Positions 1-12,151 of a DNA stretch of 64,000 bases are shown in pieces. The translations under genes were made by a program, and so were the position numbers. Within the stretch, counting starts at the first letter, position 1. Every line of letters begins with the position of its first letter. Source of the stretch: Manduca sexta (lineage: Eukaryota > Arthropoda > Insecta > Lepidoptera > Sphingidae); contig NC_051130.1 of the NCBI RefSeq assembly GCF_014839805.1, forward strand, positions 8,246,001 through 8,310,000, written 5' to 3'. The notes beneath the pieces were generated by a model. That model did no database searches. It was given only the letters and a program-made list of their open reading frames with translations, and was not told the origin of the DNA.

Positions 1-519
1 TTGCTCACGAAATTCCATTATGTACGCGCCGGAGGCGTGTGATATATTGTTTCTTTTTTTAACTTGATATTACGACATAAAATTATTCTCTTAGAAATGG
101 TTTGTGGATTTTACCTTTTCACAAAATCTCTGATAATTAAAAGCATAAATGTATTTCAAGCCGGCATGAAAAGTAATTTCACACTGCGTGACGTCCTTTA
201 ATATATGCGTGGAATCAGAAATACTCAAAGCATATGGCCATATAAGACATAGATAGACAAGAGAACGCGCTAGGCTCGAAACAAGAGAAACGCCACGTAA
301 AAGTCGTTTAACAATGGCATATAGGGCTTCAATAAGAATTTTACATATTACTCTGTAATCATCCAGATTACTACACGACAAAATAGGTGTTTCCAAAATT
401 TATTTAACCTTAGACGTCACAAAAAAACATCGTATTTATGCTCCGTTTCGAAAACTAAAAAAAACATCGGTATAAAAATGCGATAAAATCCATCAAAATA
501 GTTTTCAGAATACTAGAGG

Positions 520-700
520 ATATACAAGCGCGACACTCGGCGTGGTGCGACAATCCGAACGCCTCAAGTGTGCGCACTAGAGTGACGGATTAGCATCGTA
601 ATTGCGGTGTTGCGTGATGTTATCACGGTAATTGAATGCGGGACACCGGCGTCGCCCGCGCCTGCCTTCCAATACCCAGTAGGGTTGCCCTTGTCTAATT
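520..700. promoter_or_regulatory. CpG-rich block, possible regulatory DNA
   Basis: About 180 bases with many CpG dinucleotides and clearly higher G+C stand out in strongly AT-rich surroundings. No ORF, TATA-initiator pair or known repeat is recognised. A regulatory role is inferred from composition alone; an unrecognised repeat is the alternative. Confidence 0.2.
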
Positions 701-959
701 TTAAGAAAAAATCAGTATGTGTGCTTCGGATATGTATGTGTATTTTAGGTGGAATTGTTAATTGATGTTGTTGGAGATTGTAACCTTCGTCGTGACTTAT
801 TATTTTTTATATGTTCTATTTTTAGAACTATTTGTGTTTTGTTTAGCATAGTTACTTCTCTTTAGTCCGAAATAAACACTCATGTCAATAACATCTTTTT
901 ACTAACTTTATTTAATTACTAGGAACATATACCATATTTACATCAGATGTGTACTGTTA

Positions 960-1145
960 TTAGTGCCTTCAAAACAAGTAAGTCTGAGCATTATCAATTC
1001 ATGAGGTCAAAATTTCAATTTCAGTACGTGTGTGCTTTGAATATCAAGATTTTTAGGTGATATTGCTAAGTGACTTGTAGCGTTATGAATGCCTTCCAAA
1101 CTAGTGAATCTATTCACTTATCAGTTAATGAGGTCTTAAAATATT
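960..1145. repeat. old diverged direct duplication, period about 126 bp
   Basis: The stretch near 963 (GTGCCTTCAAAACAAGT, then a segment ending ATGAGGTC) reappears near 1089 (ATGCCTTCCAAACTAGT, ending ATGAGGTC) in the same orientation. The copies have diverged by substitutions and small indels. Origin unknown; no coding signal is seen. Confidence 0.35.
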
Positions 1146-1939
1146 TTTTATGTAATTATTTGTCGTTTATCAGTCTTTGTGTGAGATCCTATGTAGCATC
1201 ATAGTTGATAAATCAATTACCCATTTCAATGAAATTTTTTTAAAGGTATAAATTTTGATTGCCTCCAAAGGCAGACGAATCAAAGGCAATCGGTCACCAC
1301 CATACGTCGACCACCACTTAAACACAAAAAGTCTGTTCGATTATTTTTTTAATATTGTTTTATATGCATTCAATTAGCCATATTAAAGCTACCACCATAT
1401 ATGAAAGCCATTGAAATAGGAAAAAACTATCCATAATTAAACCCGTATACCTATCCACAAACCCATAAAGAGAGAGATACTTCTCTGCTTGTAAACTTTT
1501 CTTCTAACGAAAGCTGACCGTTGTTGTAATAAGGACGCAAATTACTTTTTTTTTACTCTACTATTGTATATGCATGGACTACTGAATTGTGTTCAGTTAC
1601 TCTGCATTTTTAAATAATAAAAAAAGTAATCACCAAAAAAAATCAAACATGCAGCCAAAAATAGCGCGTTCATAATTCAATATTCCGGACAGCCCTGCCA
1701 AAACTCGGCCAGTTGTTCCCGAGGGTAATGTCGAAATTTATTTTGTTATTGATTCATTAGTACGTCACGATATGATGCATCGAATGATCGAATTGCGTTA
1801 TTAATTGTTTAATCACCCCTCGATTATACAAACAGCTAATATTGTTTACGTTTTATCATAGAATTCATTTGGTGTCGATTCGATGGGCGGATATTTCTGT
1901 GATATTTCAGGTTTGTTATTCAATACGTACTATATTTGG

Positions 1940-2312
1940 GGACTGCCTCCGTGGCATAGTTGTTATGCGAACGCGATGCGAGTACCACTAACCCGCTGAG
2001 GGCCTTGGTTCGAATGCCGGGTCGGACTAAAAATAATTGTGTCTGGGTTTGGACGTCTTAAAAATATTCTCTCGCAGCTTGGAGTCTGGAACTTGGCGAT
2101 GTGATGCCCCCGTGCCTCGGAAAGCTCGTAAAGCCGTTGGTCCTGCGCCTGATCTCTCTCCGGTCTTGTCAGATTGCTATCCCAATGGACTATGAGAGTG
2201 AAAAAACAGAGAGTTCACCATTGTGGACTATAATGTGTCCTGCGTATCTGTCTAACCTCCGTTGAGATTAGCCACTGTAGCCGAAATGCAGTTGGAAGGG
2301 ATCCATTTATTT
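1940..2312 (+). mobile_element. tRNA-derived SINE, family B (near full length)
   Basis: The head has an A-box-like stretch (GTGGCATAGTTG) and a B-box-like stretch (GGTTCGAATGCC), the internal pol III promoter elements of a tRNA-derived SINE. The body is shared with the copy at 14998-15290, including GCCTCGGAAAGC, a stretch like CTATGAGAGTGAA, and GTTGAGATTAGCC. No clear target-site duplication is seen, so the boundaries are approximate. It is non-coding and would depend on a LINE for retroposition. Confidence 0.75.
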
Positions 2313-2344
2313 AAGAAATAAAAACAAAATATTACCTTTACATA

Positions 2345-2470
2345 TTTTAAGATCAAATTCGCAGCCGTGTCTGTATGGACACGATTAACTCAAAAACTAC
2401 AGAACGCATTTTCAAACTGTTTTCTCCAATAGACAGAGTGAGTCAAGAGGAAGGTATATTTGTATAATAA
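2345..2470 (+). mobile_element. Helitron-like repeat fragment
   Basis: It contains stretches typical of the abundant lepidopteran Helitron-like repeats: GCAGCCGTGTCTGT, ACTCAAAAACTACAGAACG and CCAATAGACAGAGTGA. No terminus is preserved. The family assignment rests on recognised sequence and on related stretches at 37388 and 38925 in this window. Confidence 0.45.
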
Positions 2471-2865
2471 ATATTATGTATGATAGAAAAAATGTTGTCA
2501 TATTTTATACTCTGCTACACGTGTAAAACCAGAGCGTAAGTAATCATTGAATAATTGCTATGTTTTCGAATATTTTGTCCTGGTCTGCCGATTACACTGA
2601 GATAATTGAAAGGTAGATAGGTATTTGTTCTCATTTTATTTATTCGTTCCCGAAATACGTTCCAGTAATCTATATTATTGCTATATTTTTTTCTTTCTTC
2701 TCGATATAGTTAGAGTGGTAACAAACCAAGAAATATTATTTAATAAAATTTACTAAATCCAGGCGAAATCGAAGGAACTTGTCAGAAGCAAGTATGATCA
2801 GCGTATTCCAAACTTATAGTTGACTAAGGAGTTATTCTGCATCAGTATTTTCTGAATAATACCTA

Positions 2866-2910
2866 ACTAGTGCCCGTGGCTTCGCCCGCGCGGTAATCGT
2901 TGTGTCCCAA
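2866..2910 (-). mobile_element. Helitron-like 3' end fragment
   Basis: It begins ACTAGTGCCCGTGGCTTCGC followed by CCGCGCGG. On the minus strand this reads as a GC-rich hairpin-like segment ending in CTAGT, as expected for a Helitron 3' terminus (CTRR, then host T). The 5' side is missing or too degraded to see. Confidence 0.45.
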
Positions 2911-5900
2911 AAGATTTTCCCGCTTAAATCCCGACCCACAAGATCTTTTACAACCACGTGACCCCTTCAATAATAATCGTTATATATCCATCAATTTATA
3001 TAAAAACCGTAATGTACTATTAACATAAACATGCCTCCAGAATTGCACATCATTTAGTAAAAACCGTACAAAAGTACGTTCAGTAGATATTGAATAATCG
3101 ATCACATACATACAGAAATATTTTGGTTACTTTGTTTTATAATATGTATAGAATATAGATTTATTAAAATACACTGGATTGCCTTAGAATGTCACTTATC
3201 CGATGATAGTGGCTTATTCACCTAGCCTACCATTCCTGTATCACCTTAATCATTCATCATTCAAACCGAACAATGAAAGCGAGTCAACTCGTCCAGAAAA
3301 TTCCATTAGTTGTTCCAGTATTAATAACGAATGTCGAGGTAAATGAATTCTCCGTATTGCCCTATCCGCCTGGCATGGCCGCCTAGATTTGCATAATATC
3401 GTATGTGACACTAATTTAGCCGAACTCAATATCCAAGCGACACCTGCGCCCGACCACGGCACTTCGATACAATATATGCATATATTATTCATATTGTTCC
3501 CATACAAGACAAAAACGAATAGTCAATCTTTTTATATAGGATTTGTGTTGCATTTTTTATCCAGCAAAAATCGGCGAAATAATGAAGAAGCGACTTTATC
3601 TGTATATTTATAAAGTTTATTTTATACGGGTATTTTTCTGCAACAGTGTAATTAACCGTTATTAACTGGTACGCCGAGAAACCATTTTAGCGCTCTAGCC
3701 ATTATAAATAATAGGCTGCGAGTAGCTCAAGAATGCCTTCTAGGCCTCGACCCCGGCTCAAGCCTTCTTGGAGAAATGACCTCGATAATTTTAAGGCCAA
3801 AAGCGATAGTACTTTATAAGATCCTAGTGGTTGGCTTCTATTAAGGAATCGCGGCTTTGATAGTTAATGTAATGTTAAATCGTCTAAGGCTTAGACTCTA
3901 AGCCATATTTGAACGATGCCTAAAAATATCGCAGACATGCTTTTGAAACGCGACACGCAAGTTAAGCAGATTTTTTAAAATATATGACAATTTATACAAC
4001 CAGTGTAGGTATAGATATGCATTATTTTATATTATATTAATAACTAAACGAGCAAGTCACTATGATGTCAAAACTTTCCGTGATAACACAACATAAAAAT
4101 TTAAATAACAAAGTGTTGAATAGCGTTGTGTTTTGACCGAGACTGGAATAGTCATACAGTAATAATTAATTGAAACATAAAACACTAGCATCTTTTTCAT
4201 ACAAAATCTCATTGATTTTTCTGCATTTAGGTGTTCTGTTCTAACGTATGTTAAAGCTTTCGCTCCTTTTGTTTAAGAATCCCATATTATAAACGGCTAT
4301 ATCTACCATTACTTTACATATAATATGTAGCAACAGAGTTATCGCAAATGTACACGTGTCATTCAAAATATGCTGTGCAAATTTCGACTTTACAATTAGT
4401 TTCCTATTTGTTTTAGCTAAGATTTCATAATAATATAATGTTACTTATAGTATTTTATTGGTAAGAAGATTTTTTTTTACTATCTCATGTTGGCATATGG
4501 TTATTATATAAACAATATTACAACAATTAAAGATGATATTGGCAACACTGTCATTGATTTAATTAATTTTTGTACTCTAGTAACTCTCTGTTCCAATCTG
4601 GAGTAATGGGTAGGTACCCATTACTCCAGGTATCGTTTTATTAATTTGTAATCTCCGAATCTATTTTATTTTTCACTGCAATCCAACACTTAATTTTCTC
4701 ATAGAGGATGGTAGAATTGACATCCTTCGGGTAAAATTTTTGTCACCTTCATGTTGGTACAGGTCACATTCTTCAATATTGTAACTATCACCTTCGCGTT
4801 TCATTTTGTTTCAATTACGTTGCCAAAAATATTCCCTGGACAAAAAAGGATCTCATATTTTATGTATCGGGCATAGAAGTTACGATATCCATCCTCTTAG
4901 TCATTCTCTCAGTCATTCACTCTCTGCTAATTAGATTAAGCAAAAAAACATATTTTACAACCACACTAAACGATTTAAAATCACCAATACAATTAACGCA
5001 AAACTTTCACCAATAAAAAATAGATCTGTCATTATCCCAGCACGAAAATCGGCCTAGCTTGCAAACGACGCAAATTGCGAAAATAATCCAATCTTCGACC
5101 ACCGTGTCATTCTGAACTAACAAACTAGAAATTTTCAAGTCGATATTTCCGAGTTGAGTCGAACCGCTGCGGGTAAAGCGAGCAGAGGAAAATTTTCTGA
5201 CTTGTTACTCTATCGGCGGTTCTCTTATTGTGGAAACTTAGTGGAACTGTCGAGATCACCGGGTGACACTTAACCATTTCTTTTTTTATTCAAACTCGTA
5301 ACTGCTCCGTGGTTTACGATGACCCTATTAGTGCAGTAACTTAACTAAGTTCTACTGAGGCGTAGCTTATACTTAGACTTAGATAAGTGCTTCGTTGTGT
5401 CGAATTCTTTCGAAGTTATACTTTTACTTTGAGCTTCGAAGTTTGAAATTTAGAATTTGTTTCAAAACTGCACTACTTTTAATTTAACTTCCATTAGTTT
5501 TCTATGTATAATTTTGTACACACTTTTAATAAAACATAGTCTTCTGTGAAAAGACCTACAAAGGGAGAACAAAGCTGCAATTAAGATTTAAAATATTTTT
5601 ATTAACAATGATACATGGCTACTGGAATCACTCGTAATTTCATTGTTGCGATCTCTCTCACACGCAAGCACTCAAATAACGATGACGTCACTTTTTATGC
5701 CAGATTTATTTATTCCAAATATGGCTTATTATTTCTATCTTATCCTTTTTGGAAAAACTACAAAAAAGGAGTTCAATTACCTACCCTTATAGCACAGAAG
5801 AAATAAGAACATTTAGGTTTCGATTACACACATATACCAATAAGAAATAATATCTAAATCACTTATAGTATGAGCACGTCGTTATCCTGAATATTCACTA

Positions 5901-7049
5901 CTTGACGGGTTAATCCACGGCTTACATTTCGCTTTTTAATTGTACCCCCCGTCTGACCCTCATCGAGATCGCTTGTTTTTCACAATTTGACGTCTCGTTA
6001 AGCCTTGTAGCCTCTAGTGTAAGTCACGAGAGAATTTCTACGAAATATTTAATGTTTAAGCAAAATCAAAGGTTATATTTTCCTGTTTATTGTAGTTTTA
6101 AAGATACCTTTTAACCCATAAATAAAATATAAACTATACTGCTTAGTTAAGGAGAATAAATTCAGTTCACAACGTTTTCTCTTTATATTTTATGCATATT
6201 TATGTTATACGCCATGCACACTTGACAACATTTCTATTAATTAAAACATATTCTGTTTATTACGCATGATTTTAACATCTTTGACTCAATTTTTTTCCAA
6301 TTAATAGTGACTTATAAGTGGGATCATAATAGAAACTTGAAACGAAAATGCGTCATAATATTTGAAAAAGGAACAGCGTCCAACCAGCCTGCCTGCTACA
6401 TTTTGCATCCTTTTATTCTTTTGTTAGTTAGTGCTTAATACAACTGTTTGCGCCTGCGTATTACAAAGCTCTAGTATAAAGCAAGCGTGTTATTTAACCT
6501 CACTACAAAACAAATTTTGCAATTATGCAGAAATAATAAACCTTACATTTATTCTAACACTCCTAACACTCTATATTTTTATGAGATTTATATCCAGTTA
6601 CGTCATCACATATACTTCATTTCTACTTCATCTAAAATTACGTATGAATATAAATCACAACTAAAATTTTAGCTTAAACTACACCCAACCTGCAACCCAT
6701 AGATAAAATAAGTGACATAAACTCGTACTTTTATGCTTTGTGCCACGCTCGAAGGCTGTTATCACGACTCCGCATCCGTCCCAAACCCTTTCGCTACATA
6801 ATTTTGTGATTAATTAAATTCTACGATCACGTGTACTGAAAATCGTGAATTAATATCTTGACATATCTGCTTCCGGTTTATTTATATTCGGAGATATTGA
6901 TGATGCTATTCTCTATTTAAATGTATTTTTATTATAAAAATAATTTGTTTGTCGTTTTGTTGATTTATAATTACTTATATTGTAGTCAACGTTATTAGAA
7001 AGCAAGAATTAATTATTATTGGAACAATAACAGTAAAACATGTTCAGAA
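2911..7049. other. unique AT-rich DNA without a supported gene
   Basis: ORFs here are short (85 codons or fewer) and lack recognisable motifs. Moderately G+C-rich patches lie at about 3670-3850 and 5040-5240. A perfect hairpin at 4598-4629 and a full CRE palindrome (TGACGTCA) at 5683-5690 are the only structured signals I see. Confidence 0.6.
4598..4629. repeat. perfect inverted repeat, 15-bp arms, 2-bp spacer
   Basis: The left arm CTGGAGTAATGGGTA is followed by GG and the exact reverse complement TACCCATTACTCCAG. A hairpin with such a short loop is unusual. No transposase gene or flanking TSD is visible. It could be the remnant of joined transposon ends or a chance/instability product. Confidence 0.85.
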
Positions 7050-7372
7050 GTGGCGATAGCCTAGTTGGTTGTGGCCGGACTACCGAGACGAATGTCCGCA
7101 GGTTCAAATCCCAAAAGACACACACCTATGACTTTTCTAAAAAATTATGTATGTATTCTTTGTGAATTATCACTTGCTTTAACGGTGAAGGAAAACATCT
7201 TGAGGAAACCTACATCCTTGTAAAGTTCTCTATAGGAATTTCGAGGGTGTGTGAAGTCTATCAATCCGCACTAGGCCAGCGTGGTGGACTAAGGCCTAAT
7301 CCCTCTCAGTAGCAGAGGAGGCCCGTGCCCAACAGAAGAACAGTATATAATAAAGGGCTGGTATTATTAATA
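7050..7372 (+). mobile_element. tRNA-derived SINE, family A (near full length)
   Basis: The head GTGGCGATAGCCTAGTTGG carries an A-box-like element, and the B box GGTTCAAATCC lies at 7101-7111. The body has the family's characteristic stretches CGGTGAAGGAAAACATC, AGGAAACC, CTAGGCCAGCGTGGTGGAC and CCTCTCAGTAGCAGAGGAGG. It ends in TATAATAAAGGGCTGGTATT and an ATTA-rich tail. Other copies lie near 12.2, 14.6, 46.7 and 61.1 kb. No clear TSD is seen. Confidence 0.85.
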
Positions 7373-7913
7373 AAAGGAGATAAAGAGAAACTTATAAAGA
7401 AATATGCCTTAAACAAAACATATAAAAACTTATAACCGTGTAATTAAACGTTATGAATCAGTGTTTTATATAGTTTTAGTCACTTTGTACCAATAAATAG
7501 TAAAAATTGATCAAGTTAATCATAGATTAAATATATTTGTTAGTAAGGTTATAATAATATAAATAAACCAATGATTTATTAGCGGTTTTCAACTTAATTT
7601 CATTTACAAAACATTTTGATGCAGTTTAGTTCTATTTGTGGTATAAATACAAAAACATGAACTAAATTGTGGTAACATCGAAACAATAGCGGGATACGAT
7701 GGAAATATTGGAAACGCCGTCAGATATTCCATTTAATCTGTATTAGGGTCAAACGAACAGACATGACATAATCCCCTCCTTAATTAGATACACGCACAAC
7801 TGTTCCGAATGACGCGGTTATGCTGTTTCAGCTTCAAATATGTTTTTTCGTATTATAATTTTATTTCTAATAAATTAAGTTAAAGATTTCTTATATTTAC
7901 TCGAATATTAGAC

Positions 7914-8172
7914 ATTAAAATAAAACTATATTGCGAATTTTATCGCGGTTTTTATATTAAGACTTCCAGACATTTTGAGCTCATTCTGCGTAAACGCGGG
8001 CCACCAACAGCTGAAATTAAAAAATAATTGTATAATTATAAAACATAGGTACATATTGTAACTTTGACTTTTCGGACAACGTACACTTCAGTTTCCTCGC
8101 GACTCATGGTACTGCAAAGTCTATATATAATATAAAAAACCGTGATAAAGTCCGAAAAATAGTTTTATTTCA
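7914..8172. mobile_element. MITE with about 40-bp terminal inverted repeats
   Basis: The left end (about 7914-7956) reads AAATAAAACTAT, a variable stretch, then TTTATCGCGGTTTTTATA. The right end (about 8130-8172) is its imperfect inverse, including ATAAAAAACCGTGATAAAG and AATAGTTTTATTT. The interior contains GTAACTTTGACTTTTCGGA, shared with the copy at 45250-45484. It has no ORF, so it is a non-autonomous DNA transposon. I cannot assign the superfamily because no TSD is clear. Confidence 0.75.
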
Positions 8173-8676
8173 AAGAGAAAAACATTTTTTATTTATTACT
8201 TTCAGTGTATATATGAGTGTGATTTTTTTTACTCTAAGCGAACACGTCAATATCTTGTTGATCCAAAGCTACTAAGAAACACACTATAATTATGAATGAA
8301 TGATGAATATAAATATGACCTAACCATAATCATTACATTACAAATCTAAACCAAAACACCACAACCAAAAGCACATATTCCATCATCCAACGTAATAAAT
8401 AAAAAACTCTCATTCAAGTCAACCCGTCAATACTTGGTTCCGAAACCAATAACAAATCCAAGTTTCGTAAAGCTAATATATTGAATGGCCCGACCTGAGT
8501 ACATGCAGTGAGCGTTCACGAGTAGCAAAGTTACCCTACGTGTTACAAGTACTTCGGGACGCTAGTTCCAGTTGCAAACAAATGTTGCTTACGCCGCGTG
8601 AATTAGATATCGCGGTGTGTTTTATCAAAACTTCATTAATTGTATAATGACTGGGATCATTCGATATTATAATCTG

Positions 8677-8797
8677 TTGGTGGTAGGATATTTTATCCGC
8701 CCGGATAGCGAACACCGTACACGTGATTAAAACCCGCCATAGTGGCTGTAAGTGCTAGCCGGGATCAGCCTATGTATATCCGGCTGGCATAATTATT
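8677..8797 (+). mobile_element. interspersed repeat family D fragment
   Basis: It shares TATCCGCCCGGATAG, AAACCCGC-type, CATAGTGGC and GGCATAATT stretches with the copy at 62257-62420, in the same order. It is recognisable as a recurrent lepidopteran repeat, but I cannot assign its class. It abuts a minus-strand family X retroposon at 8801. Confidence 0.5.
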
Positions 8798-8800
8798 AGT

Positions 8801-9001
8801 ATTTTTTTTACATTGCTTTAAATGACGAGACGAGCTCACCGTTCGCCTGATGGTAAGCGATACGATCGCCCATAAATAGTAGAAACACTATCCAATACCT
8901 TAAATTACAAAGTATTGTTTGGTATTCCACTGCGCTCGCCATCCTGAGACATGAGATGTTATGTCTCACTATGTCCAGTAGTTACACTGGCTACAATATA
9001 A
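8801..9001 (-). mobile_element. poly-A retroposon family X, 5'-truncated
   Basis: Read on the minus strand it carries the family X 3' region: CATCTCATGTCTCAGGATGG, CGAGCGCAGTGGAATACC, TTATGGGCGATCGTATCGC, TTACCATCAGGCGAACG, then an A-rich tail (T-rich at 8802-8809 on the plus strand). Other copies lie at 22.9, 39.6, 50.2, 54.0 and 63.7 kb. The 3' A-tail suggests a LINE 3' end or a LINE-mobilised element; it shows no coding sequence. Confidence 0.7.
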
Positions 9002-9039
9002 CTACTGGACTTGTATTCAATTATGTCGATTGTCGAGGG

Positions 9040-9137
9040 GTAATTATATCTCGTCAGTCGACGTTCTATTGGCCTCCATTCCACTTACCATCAAGTGGAG
9101 TGGGTTCACTTGGCCATGCTTCTATAAAAAAAGTGGC
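9040..9137 (+). mobile_element. short poly-A retroposon 3' end
   Basis: CTCCATTCCACTTACCATCA, a GTGG-rich stretch and CACTTGGCCATGCTTCTAT run into A7. This resembles common lepidopteran LINE 3' ends (ACCATCAGGT... CCAT... poly-A). Only the last ~100 bp can be recognised, and the 5' limit is a guess. Confidence 0.4.
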
Positions 9138-9500
9138 ACATTTCTTCTTTAATTGAAGAATAGAAATATACAAGACACTTCTGTTTTAATGTCTCGTCAG
9201 TCGCTAGAATTATGCCGGCTGGTCTTACTGTGTGTATACGTGCTTAACCGAAATACAGTTAGAAGCATACTATGTAGGGAATTTAACTGTGTGTCCGGTA
9301 ATCGCTATTCAGCTAAATTAATATTTCTCATGATAAGTGTTCATAACGAAATAGTTTTTACAGAATATTGTTACGATTTTCTCCGTCTCATCTGTTTTTG
9401 TCTTAATACATTCATTAAACATATTATGTGATCGAACGGATGTATTAAAAAAAAGACATGAGACAAGAATATTTCGCAAAAACTATTTCGTTGCGTACAT

Positions 9501-9812
9501 TTATTTTGCGATTTTTTTTGCGTTCATAAACATTCCTATCTCTATTACCATAAAAAACGCATAATTTTTTCGAGTATATGTATGTATATCATTCACAATA
9601 TAACCAGCTACAGTAAATACTACACTAGCTACAACACCACTACTACCTAGACTTGACACGAATTTCCAGTCTCCATAGCTACACACATCAACATTTAGTA
9701 CATAAAAATAGGTGCCGAAAGTTTCATCAGACCAACGACAATGTGTCACCCTTTTAATCCTATAAAATTTATGTCCCCGGCAGCTCGCGAGGCGTTATTA
9801 TTTTAAGGGTGA
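9501..9812 (-). CDS. unidentified open frame, possible exon or remnant
   Basis: About 104 codons are open on the minus strand, bounded upstream by TAA at about 9813 and ending at 9501. There is no ATG in a convincing position, so if real this is an internal or terminal exon or a degraded gene. The composition is protein-like: an aromatic-rich segment (KFYRIKRVTHCRWSDETFG, then TYFYVLNVDV), then a hydrophobic stretch (GSSGVVASVVFTVAGYIV) that could be a membrane segment, then a Lys-rich tail. A weak acceptor-like AG lies just before the RIKR codons, and a donor-like GTAGTA follows SSL. I recognise no family. Chance openness or transposon remnant is equally possible. Confidence 0.25.
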
Positions 9813-10409
9813 TCTATTTATTAAGCCACGGCCCCTGATGATGCAATAAACAATCTATTAATAAATTAAGACGCCTCTGGGGCCGTCTGGAATATTATAA
9901 ACGGAAACTATTCTGTACATGGGTTCTGCGACATGTACCTTAACCGTAGAGGAAATATTTATCCATTTTAATGAATAAAAGGTATAATAAATTTCTTTAT
10001 ATAATAATAACTTAGAATATAACTTGTCTTACAACGTATAAACTGTCTTTAATCTTAAGCAAGAAGAATATTATTAAAAAACACATTTTTCATTTACTTG
10101 AGAATCGATCTCAGTACTTCTTAATTACAAATACTAAGTTTTTTCCAACGCTTCATAAGGCGACAATCCACGTAACTTTTTACATGCCCAGATTATGTAA
10201 CCCAGTCTAAAACTTATGCATGTAATACTTATGTTTGTAATACAAAAACTGTACCAAAAAATGTTTCCAACATGCACAAACTATAATAAAAACACCAAAA
10301 TAAGCGTACAAAATCGTCCACCAATAACCGAACTCTTTCATAAAAGTTAAAATTAAATCAACATTCCGACGTGATAGTCAAAAATGACAAGCCGCATACT
10401 ATCGGAGCT

Positions 10410-10600
10410 AATAGATTTTTAATCAATTTAGTTGTCGGCCAAAATGGCCGGCGTCGGTCGTTGGTAGGCTCGTTTGAATTCAAAATGAGCGGCTAGCCTC
10501 GGCTCCATCAATCATTGGACCGCACTGGCCTCCGTCGGACATTCGCAAATTATGATTGAGATTCATGCCTTCGCCGGTAGATGGCCCTATATGCAACACA
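10410..10600. promoter_or_regulatory. G+C-rich block with homeodomain- and CTCF-like motifs
   Basis: The block holds TAATCAATTTAG, ATCAATCATTGG (PBC/Hox-like), GCCGGCGTCGG and, at 10574-10587, CCGGTAGATGGCCC. The last is close to the CTCF core CCASYAGRKGGCRS. There is no ORF. Function is inferred from motifs and from composition unlike the AT-rich flanks. Confidence 0.25.
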
Positions 10601-11881
10601 TGTAGAATACAAAAAGAAACCGATGATACAGCGAAATGCCAAAAACTCGTTATCTTAAAAGGATTGATTTTTGTTTTAGATTTTTAAAGCTGCGCTGAGT
10701 GATTGATGTTTTGTACATCGTTAATTACAGTCAAGATTTATTATAGTACCTACAAAGCACTCGTAGCAAATATATAAACAAATATTCAAACCTTACTTTC
10801 GAACAAAAACATACCAGGAATATCTGAAAACGAAGGAAAATACGTAGCTTTATCTTACCAAACGTCCAAACATCTAACCCGTCAACAACTTCTAACAATC
10901 TCTATACAACGAGAACATATTCGGCAGTGTAATATCGTTTTACCCTACGTATCTGTAACGTAGTGTAAACTAACCTTTGTGTACCAGGTAACACTACGAA
11001 ATAAATGGTTTCGAACAGAACGGTGCATTGTTGGGTTATCTCTAGCGTTGATAGCTGGTGGAAGATGATCCGCCCCGCCTCCCGCTCAATCCCCGCCCCG
11101 CCGCACAACCTTGCCCATTGTACTGAAAATGACGATACGCCGCATGAAAGCTCCAGATGATTCGAATTATCATAGATCTACGTTAAATGGCTTTAATCTA
11201 TTCGAACTTGTATCGCGTGAACTGTTGTGGCTTAGGGAGAAAAATATAATGTGAATGTGAGGTATTTTTACATTATTGTAAGACGGTAGACCTTTTTTTT
11301 TAGTTCGTAAGTAAAAACTTTAGACAATATTGTATTTCTTGTTTTATTTCTGATAAATTGTTTAGCAATTAAAAGTTGTCTTACTTAATCCTTTAATGAT
11401 AACATTTCATTTTACTTTTCCAGTTATTAATTAGTATACTTACTAATAATTTCCATCTTATATAAATAGGTATATAGATTAATTTACAAAAACAAAATTT
11501 AAATTAATGAAATTGAAAACCGAGCCAGCGGCAGTTTTGACGGTTAGCATTAGTTAACATTCGTAAAGTCTTCTTGATACAATTATACTGAAATTAGATG
11601 TCATATTTAACTAAGATGTTTTTATTACATAGATACGTTATCCGAGCTCAGTACTGGCAAGACGAAAGTAAGGTAACTGCCCGAAATTCACTTAGTCAAC
11701 CTCCAACCACTGTCGCGGCTAGTCTGCTTACTAACTTCTTGTATTTTTATAAATAAAATGTCTTCCTGTGTTTTTAGACGATGTACAAATTATACTCTGT
11801 GAATGAAAAACGTTTCATTTCATACGTTAGTAATAAGTATACACTATTTAAATAATTTTTTAAACTAATAAATGCATTTCA
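10601..11881. other. AT-rich DNA without a supported gene
   Basis: ORFs are short and featureless; the 68-codon minus frame at 10902-11108 has no recognisable domain. A C-rich patch at 11065-11105 (on the plus strand) is the only notable composition change. No repeat family is recognised. Confidence 0.55.
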
Positions 11882-12151
11882 TTCGACTGTCATGGCGACG
11901 GGGCGGCCGACGCTCGGGCCCATTCGGAACCACTCGGGCTCGCTCGGGCCGTATCGATGCGAGCCGCTAGGGCTGTGACTATAGTAAATACTCCGCTGTT
12001 TTTATGTGCAATTTTGTTAGGATATGACGCGTCTATTTGTAAAATGTCATTGATATTTAAGGTCGAATTCTCCATCAAGGAACAATTTTTTTTTATACAT
12101 GAGAACGGCAAATTGTCCCGTGTGATAGTTAGTGGAGTATGTTGCAGATAG
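11882..12151. other. unidentified GC-rich block followed by a coding-like stretch
   Basis: Positions 11890-11970 are strongly GC-rich with repeated CTCGGGC(C/T) words. The next 170 bp are open in two frames: plus 11957-12151, from ATG (MRAARAVTIVNTPL...), and a minus frame that continues into the neighbouring SINE. Which frame, if either, was coding is unclear. Its position beside repeats suggests an unclassified transposable element, but I cannot name it. Confidence 0.3.

Larger units (their letters stand above)
1..1939. other. AT-rich DNA without a supported gene
   Basis: No convincing coding region is seen. A 101-codon minus-strand frame at 91-396 has no recognisable domain or protein-like composition. 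A CpG-rich block and an old internal duplication inside this stretch are listed separately. At 1258-1325 a short stretch resembles the LINE-like fragment at 18958-19080, but too weakly to annotate. Confidence 0.6.

Noticed and set aside
7050..7120. tRNA gene suggested by A and B boxes
   Set aside because: The tRNA-like region is the head of a SINE, repeated elsewhere with the same body; no cloverleaf was established.
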